17,484 bases of DNA, taken from a bacterium. GTDB taxonomy: Bacteria > Cyanobacteriota > Vampirovibrionia > Gastranaerophilales > Gastranaerophilaceae. The position numbers and the translations under genes are program-made. The stretch spans positions 1 through 17,484 of the forward strand of contig SFZC01000030.1 of NCBI GenBank assembly GCA_004558955.1. Reading direction: 5' to 3'. Shown piece by piece: positions 13,406-17,484 of the stretch. Below the pieces are notes generated by a model. It did not search any database. It worked only from the letters and a program-made list of their open reading frames with translations, and was not told where the DNA came from. Each line of letters begins with the position of its first letter. Within the stretch, counting starts at the first letter, position 1.

Positions 13406-16400
13406 CTATTTAAGAGTTATGCTATACTGTGCATCTTCTAATAACAAGTTCAAGTATAGAAGTTTGTTTGCAGTTGCAGGATCCAAGTTAACGAATTGTG
13501 CTCCGGCTTTGCTGTCTGTTGTTGCAACAATCTTAACTTCAGCATCAATATCCAAATCACCGTAAGTTAAGTGGACAGGAACAACGTCACCAACTTGCAA
13601 GGTATTGTCTTGACCGACTGCGATACCACCTCTTGAAATATCGAGGATACTGTTAATACCTGAGTTAGAAGTTTCAAGAAGTACAGGTTGAGTAGAATCT
13701 GAAACATTAAATCTCATATATTGACGTTTATCTATTGCAGACAAGTCAGCCATATCGATTTTTCTTTGAATGTACATGATGCTTGGGTCAACAGTTGGAA
13801 TAATAACTGGTCTGTCAGGAACATCATCGTCAGTATCCGTGTCAACATCAATATCTGTATCAATATCTAAGTCTGTGTCGATATCTGTATCAATATCAGT
13901 ATCTGTATCGATATCATTGTCCACATCAATATCCGTATCAGTATCAACGTCTGTATCGGTATCAGTATCACCAAAATCAGGTTCAACAATAGGCTTGTCG
14001 TCATCATCAGTGTCTGTATCGATATCTGTATCAGAATCTAAGTCAGTATCAATATCTGTATCTAAATCAGTATCAGTATCAATATCGTTGTCAACGTCGA
14101 TATCAGTATCTGTATCAATATCAGTATCTGTATCAGTATCTCCGAAATCAGGTTCTTTGTTTTCACCCGGAACATCATCGTCAGTATCTGTATCGATATC
14201 TGTATCAGTATCTATATCTAAGTCTGTGTCGATATCTGTATCAATATCTGTATCTGTGTCAATGTCGTTATCAACGTCGATATCTGTATCAGTATCAATA
14301 TCAGTATCGGTATCAGTATCACCGAAATCAGGTTCTTTATCAGGCTCCTCAGGAACCGGTGTAGGTGGAATATCGTCATCAGTATCAGTATCGATATCCA
14401 AGTCGGTATCAATATCTAAATCTGTATCGATATCAGTATCAATATCAGTATCTGTATCAATATCGTTGTCAATATCGATATCTGTGTCGATATCAATATC
14501 TGTATCTATATCAGTATCACCCCAATCAGGTTCTTGTGGCTTTTCTTCTTCCATTGCGATAGGAGTATCACTGTTTACACCGTCATCATCTTCATCGACA
14601 TTTGAATTACCGCCGTTATCTGGATAATGGTCTGGACCATAGTAACCATCACCATCACCTTCTTGAGAGAAGCCTTCGCCTTTGCCAGTATGGTAATAGT
14701 AATTTCTTTCGTGTTCGTCATGGTCAATGCCTGTAACATCTTTAGGTCTTACTGCGTGACCTGTAGGATATTCCTCAGCACCTTCAACTTTGTTAGTTGT
14801 ATTATCAATTTCTTTTTTCGGACCGTTTTGACCATAATCAACGTGGATACCGTTTGCATAAATTTGGTCAGCGGTGATATCCATATTACCGTGGTCTAAC
14901 AAAGCATTTTTAACCCTTACTGTTGAATCTGCATAAGCATAATAACCGTCAACATCTGTACCGTCAGGTCTGATTGATTTGTTAATATCTAATGCTTTCA
15001 AAGTTACTTGGTTAGGTAAAGATTGAGATTTTCTATCATCTAGCAAGTACCCGCCGTCAGCTTCACCGTTTGTGTATTTGCCGAAGTAGTCACCGTTTGT
15101 TAAGATGTCTTGATTTTTAATGTCACCTAAGTTTTCGATTTCCAAAATCTTACCACGAGTAACAACATTGATTGATTTTTCTGCGGTAATATCTTCAATG
15201 TAAGTATTTCCGCCAAATTCAGCATCAATGCTTCCTTCTCTTGAAATTATCGTACAAACATCGTTACGTTTGGTTTCACCGTTTGCAGCCTTGTAAGTAC
15301 CGTCATTGTAACTGTTTTCTTTAATGTTGATATCATTGTTAGCCAAAACGTCCATTTTGTAACCATTTCCGTCAGTTTTATCTTTAGTTTGAATAAAGGT
15401 TACTTTGTTATTGCTTGAACCAATGTCTTTGTCAGCGATTAGAGAAATGCCCCAGCCTTTGATGTTTGTAAATTCACTATTTTTGCCTTGGTTAGCATTT
15501 GTCATGCTATATTTTTTGCCGTTGTTAGCAGTTCCGTAATCATCATCAACAGTTAAGATTACACGACCATCAGCATCAACTACATCAATATTCATATCGT
15601 TTCCGATAGATGCGTAATTGATAACCAAACCTTCAGGTTTTGCAGCTTGTTCTGTGTTATCTGCGTTAGTAGTTTTAGCATAAACGTTACCGCCAATGTT
15701 TGCATTGATAGATTTTGTAAAATCACGGCTGCCGTTTGCTTTACGACCAACACCCGTACAACCTGAACCTGTGCAAGCATTATCTTGAGTTGCCAAACCG
15801 ATAGTGCCGTCTGTTGCTTCCATTGTTAAGTTACCGGTTGCATTCAACAATGTTTTTTCAACACCATAGTTAAGAATACTTGCATCGTTTGTCGTGATGT
15901 TAATATTTTTACCTTTAACAAAATTGTCGTTAGTTGTGTAACCTAAAATAATGTTACCTGAATCGCTGTTAATATTAACGATTTCAGTAGCATTTACCAA
16001 ACCTCTGATGTTAACACCGCCAACTTCATTTCTTGAAGATTTGTTGTCACGACCTGTTGCTTTGTTTGTAATATTAACGTTGTTATTACTTGTAATTTTA
16101 CTGTCTTCGTAAATATTGATACCGTTAGTTCCAGTCCTTGTATTAACCATATTGATATCGCCAGTACCTTTAGCAGTAACACTACCATGAGTATTCAAAC
16201 CATCTGCACCTTCATTGTGCATCAAAATCGTAGTATTATTACCATTGATAGAACCACCATTAGCAACATTAAAACCGTTAGCACCATAGTTATACATATC
16301 TAATGTTGATGTAGTATTAGAAACGTTACCTGTAGCGTTAACATTTAATGATTCACCGTAGTTTGTAATTGTTGATTTACCGGTGTTCGAAATTTTACCG

Positions 16401-17484
16401 TTGATTTCCATGGAAGCAGATACGGCATTCAATTCTCTAGCGGCAACACTGTTTGGTATGTTACCATTTTGGATAATCATAGTACCGTTGTTTGTAACCG
16501 TACTGTTTTCTCCAAAGGTCATACCGCCCGCACCAAGTTGCGTAATGGTCAAATCGCCGTTTCCTGACAAGTTACCGTTAATTGTCATTGATGTAAAGTT
16601 ACCGGGATCAGATGCCCAACCTGTAGAACCATCAGTTACAGGACCGTTATGGATAGACATTGAACCACTACGATAATTGATATTAGCACCATCAGCGATT
16701 GTCAAATTACCTTTGCCGTCTTTTAATTGGGCACGATTTGTAATATTCAATCTGCCGCCGTTTGATGTAATATTACCGCCAATTACAGCATCTCCGTGTC
16801 CGTTGTAAATTTGAATATTGGCTAAATCAACTGTACCATTTACATAAGAACTGTCTTGTTGAGTTACTGTTGCATAGTTAGCAACAGTACCTTGCAAATT
16901 CAATCCGTCTGTAGGCTGTTCTAAAGCAGATTCCAAATTGTTATTAATCGTGATAATGCCTTTACCGCTTGAATTTTTATCACTTGCGACATTTTCAAAA
17001 TTAACCAATCTTGAGAATAAAGCAGCGTTTGCAGGATTATCTTTAACACTTTGACCGACTGTAGTATTCAAACCACCAATCAAAGCACCTGTTTGACCAA
17101 GATTAATTTGACCTGCTCTCAAAGCAATATCACCTGACGAGAATACTTTACCGTCAATAGTAATAGTACCGTTGCTTGTCAAACCGACATCTCTGTCTGT
17201 CCAACGGCTGATATCAGATTGTTGCATAATAGTGTCATATTGATCAGCACTGTGAGTATAAACACCCAAAGAACCAACGTTAAGTACACCTGAGGAACCT
17301 ACAACCATTCCATTTGGTGAAATGAAAATTGCTTTACCGTCATAGAAATTGTTATTTCTGATAGAATTCAAAGTACCATTGATATTGAATGAACCGTTAT
17401 TTAATGGACTGTTATTCAACAAGTTTACAAAGGTATCAACATCTTTGAAGTTTAAGTTCGCAGTATCACCTTTTGACAAATCAA
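13406..17484 (-). CDS. Large TPS/FHA-type exoprotein with Asp-rich repeats and C-terminal PilZ domain (5' end outside window)
   Basis: The reading frame is open to the window edge, so at least 1,358 C-terminal residues are seen and the signal peptide is missing. Numbering from the codon at 17477-17479: residues 1-78 resemble a two-partner-secretion haemagglutination domain (AIFISPNGMVVGSSGVLNVG, 50-69, like the usual FLINPNGVVFG...NVGGL). Residues about 80-880 are Asn/Gly/Thr-rich, with repeated short N-I-N/G-D-I strands, suiting a right-handed beta-helix passenger. Then come a Tyr/His/Gly/Asp-rich segment with DEDDDGVNSD (962-971, similar to Ca-binding type-3 loops), four Asp-rich repeats (983-1221), and a PilZ domain (about 1248-1350) with RQYMR (1252-1256) and DISRGG (1280-1285). 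The role is probably surface adhesion; no TpsB partner is in the window. A PilZ domain on an exported protein is unexpected. The continuous frame across the junction argues against an assembly artefact. Confidence 0.85.
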   Translation of the reverse strand, partial: DLSKGDTANLNFKDVDTFVNLLNNSPLNNGSFNINGTLNSIRNNNFYDGKAIFISPNGMVVGSSGVLNVGSLGVYTHSADQYDTIMQQSDISRWTDRDVGLTSNGTITIDGKVFSSGDIALRAGQINLGQTGALIGGLNTTVGQSVKDNPANAALFSRLVNFENVASDKNSSGKGIITINNNLESALEQPTDGLNLQGTVANYATVTQQDSSYVNGTVDLANIQIYNGHGDAVIGGNITSNGGRLNITNRAQLKDGKGNLTIADGANINYRSGSMSIHNGPVTDGSTGWASDPGNFTSMTINGNLSGNGDLTITQLGAGGMTFGENSTVTNNGTMIIQNGNIPNSVAARELNAVSASMEINGKISNTGKSTITNYGESLNVNATGNVSNTTSTLDMYNYGANGFNVANGGSINGNNTTILMHNEGADGLNTHGSVTAKGTGDINMVNTRTGTNGINIYEDSKITSNNNVNITNKATGRDNKSSRNEVGGVNIRGLVNATEIVNINSDSGNIILGYTTNDNFVKGKNINITTNDASILNYGVEKTLLNATGNLTMEATDGTIGLATQDNACTGSGCTGVGRKANGSRDFTKSINANIGGNVYAKTTNADNTEQAAKPEGLVINYASIGNDMNIDVVDADGRVILTVDDDYGTANNGKKYSMTNANQGKNSEFTNIKGWGISLIADKDIGSSNNKVTFIQTKDKTDGNGYKMDVLANNDINIKENSYNDGTYKAANGETKRNDVCTIISREGSIDAEFGGNTYIEDITAEKSINVVTRGKILEIENLGDIKNQDILTNGDYFGKYTNGEADGGYLLDDRKSQSLPNQVTLKALDINKSIRPDGTDVDGYYAYADSTVRVKNALLDHGNMDITADQIYANGIHVDYGQNGPKKEIDNTTNKVEGAEEYPTGHAVRPKDVTGIDHDEHERNYYYHTGKGEGFSQEGDGDGYYGPDHYPDNGGNSNVDEDDDGVNSDTPIAMEEEKPQEPDWGDTDIDTDIDIDTDIDIDNDIDTDTDIDTDIDTDLDIDTDLDIDTDTDDDIPPTPVPEEPDKEPDFGDTDTDTDIDTDTDIDVDNDIDTDTDIDTDIDTDLDIDTDTDIDTDTDDDVPGENKEPDFGDTDTDTDIDTDTDIDVDNDIDTDTDLDTDIDTDLDSDTDIDTDTDDDDKPIVEPDFGDTDTDTDVDTDTDIDVDNDIDTDTDIDTDIDTDLDIDTDIDVDTDTDDDVPDRPVIIPTVDPSIMYIQRKIDMADLSAIDKRQYMRFNVSDSTQPVLLETSNSGINSILDISRGGIAVGQDNTLQVGDVVPVHLTYGDLDIDAEVKIVATTDSKAGAQFVNLDPATANKLLYLNLLLEDAQYSITLK
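13427..13738 (-). other. Segment encoding the C-terminal PilZ (c-di-GMP receptor) domain
   Basis: Residues about 1248-1350 of the exoprotein. Both ligand motifs of PilZ domains are present in the right order and spacing: RxxxR (Arg1252, Arg1256) and, 24 residues later, D/N-x-S-x-x-G (Asp1280, Ser1282, Gly1285). The strands that follow (LQVGDVVPVHLTYGDLDIDA, then AGAQFVNLD and a terminal helix) also fit the PilZ beta-barrel. By family knowledge such domains bind cyclic di-GMP; binding here is inferred. Confidence 0.75.
13823..14533 (-). repeat. Four tandem Asp-rich units (EPD-F/W-G plus Asp-Thr/Ile dipeptides)
   Basis: Coding repeat of 711 bp. Units begin at 14533, 14335, 14155 and 13984 (minus strand), spaced 198, 180 and 171 bp. 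Each starts EPDWG or EPDFG, runs through 22-23 Asp-X dipeptides (X mostly Thr, Ile, Val, Leu) with a single Asn always in the ninth dipeptide, and ends in DDD or DDDD plus a short Pro-containing spacer. The DNA is a degenerate hexamer series (GAY-AYN), liable to slippage and to assembly collapse. Confidence 0.93.

Noticed and set aside
13823..14533. Periodic repeats that could suggest a CRISPR-like or intergenic satellite array
   Set aside because: Units are 171-198 bp, have no unique spacers, and lie in frame inside a long coding region.
13770..14627. A 285-residue plus-strand frame with long Ser-Val/Ser-Ile runs opposite the exoprotein repeats
   Set aside because: It is the antisense reading of the GAY-AYN hexamer repeat; it has no separate evidence of coding, and the minus strand frame has clear domains on both sides.
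1..17484. tRNA or rRNA genes, insertion sequences and phage attachment sites
   Set aside because: No cloverleaf pattern, CCA-ended GC-rich blocks, transposase motifs or terminal inverted repeats were noticed in any gap.

Overview
The window is AT-rich, densely coded bacterial DNA with short intergenic gaps, Shine-Dalgarno sites of the AAGGAG type, sigma-70-like promoters with 17-bp spacers, and strong intrinsic terminators. Several proteins point to the non-photosynthetic sister group of Cyanobacteria (Melainabacteria/Vampirovibrionia, probably a gut-type Gastranaerophilales): ribosomal protein S1 has the cyanobacterial-type N-terminus (EQYDYKFQKGD...VDIGAKA), MetK has a cyanobacterial-like length, and low GC is combined with flagellar genes and a filamentous-haemagglutinin-type exoprotein. 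This taxonomic call is inference from remembered families, not from a search.

Layout. (1) 1-868, minus: rpiB then rsfS, from a clear promoter, a sugar-phosphate isomerase with a ribosome-silencing factor. (2) 937-3684, minus: a three-gene flagellar operon, fliJ - fliK-like - hook/rod protein, bounded by its own promoter and terminator. (3) 3690-4894, minus: monocistronic rpsA with four S1 domains. (4) 4967-7676, minus: valS, diverging from (5) metK at 7901-9172, plus, which has a structured leader and a Cys-rich C-terminal tail. (6) 9288-11417, plus: a DHA2-type MFS exporter and an unrecognised all-helical protein. (7) 11428-13300, plus: typA/bipA, whose predicted transcription start lies in a perfect 17-bp palindrome. 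(8) 13354-13383: a bidirectional terminator separating typA from (9) 13406-17484, minus: the 3' part of a very large exoprotein gene, cut by the window edge.

Housekeeping translation and methylation genes (rsfS, rpsA, valS, metK, typA) make up most of the window and look ordinary. The standout is the last gene. Its product starts, within the window, with a two-partner-secretion/haemagglutination-type domain, continues as an Asn/Gly-rich beta-helix-like passenger, then four near-identical Asp-(Thr/Ile) repeat units (about 237 residues), and ends with what looks like a complete PilZ domain carrying both c-di-GMP-binding motifs (RxxxR and DxSxxG). A cytoplasmic second-messenger receptor on the tail of an exported adhesin is a topological puzzle and the best candidate for a new system. 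The second candidate is the metK leader, with nested inverted repeats, a possible 8-codon reading frame and partial resemblance to SAM-II-type riboswitch sequence.
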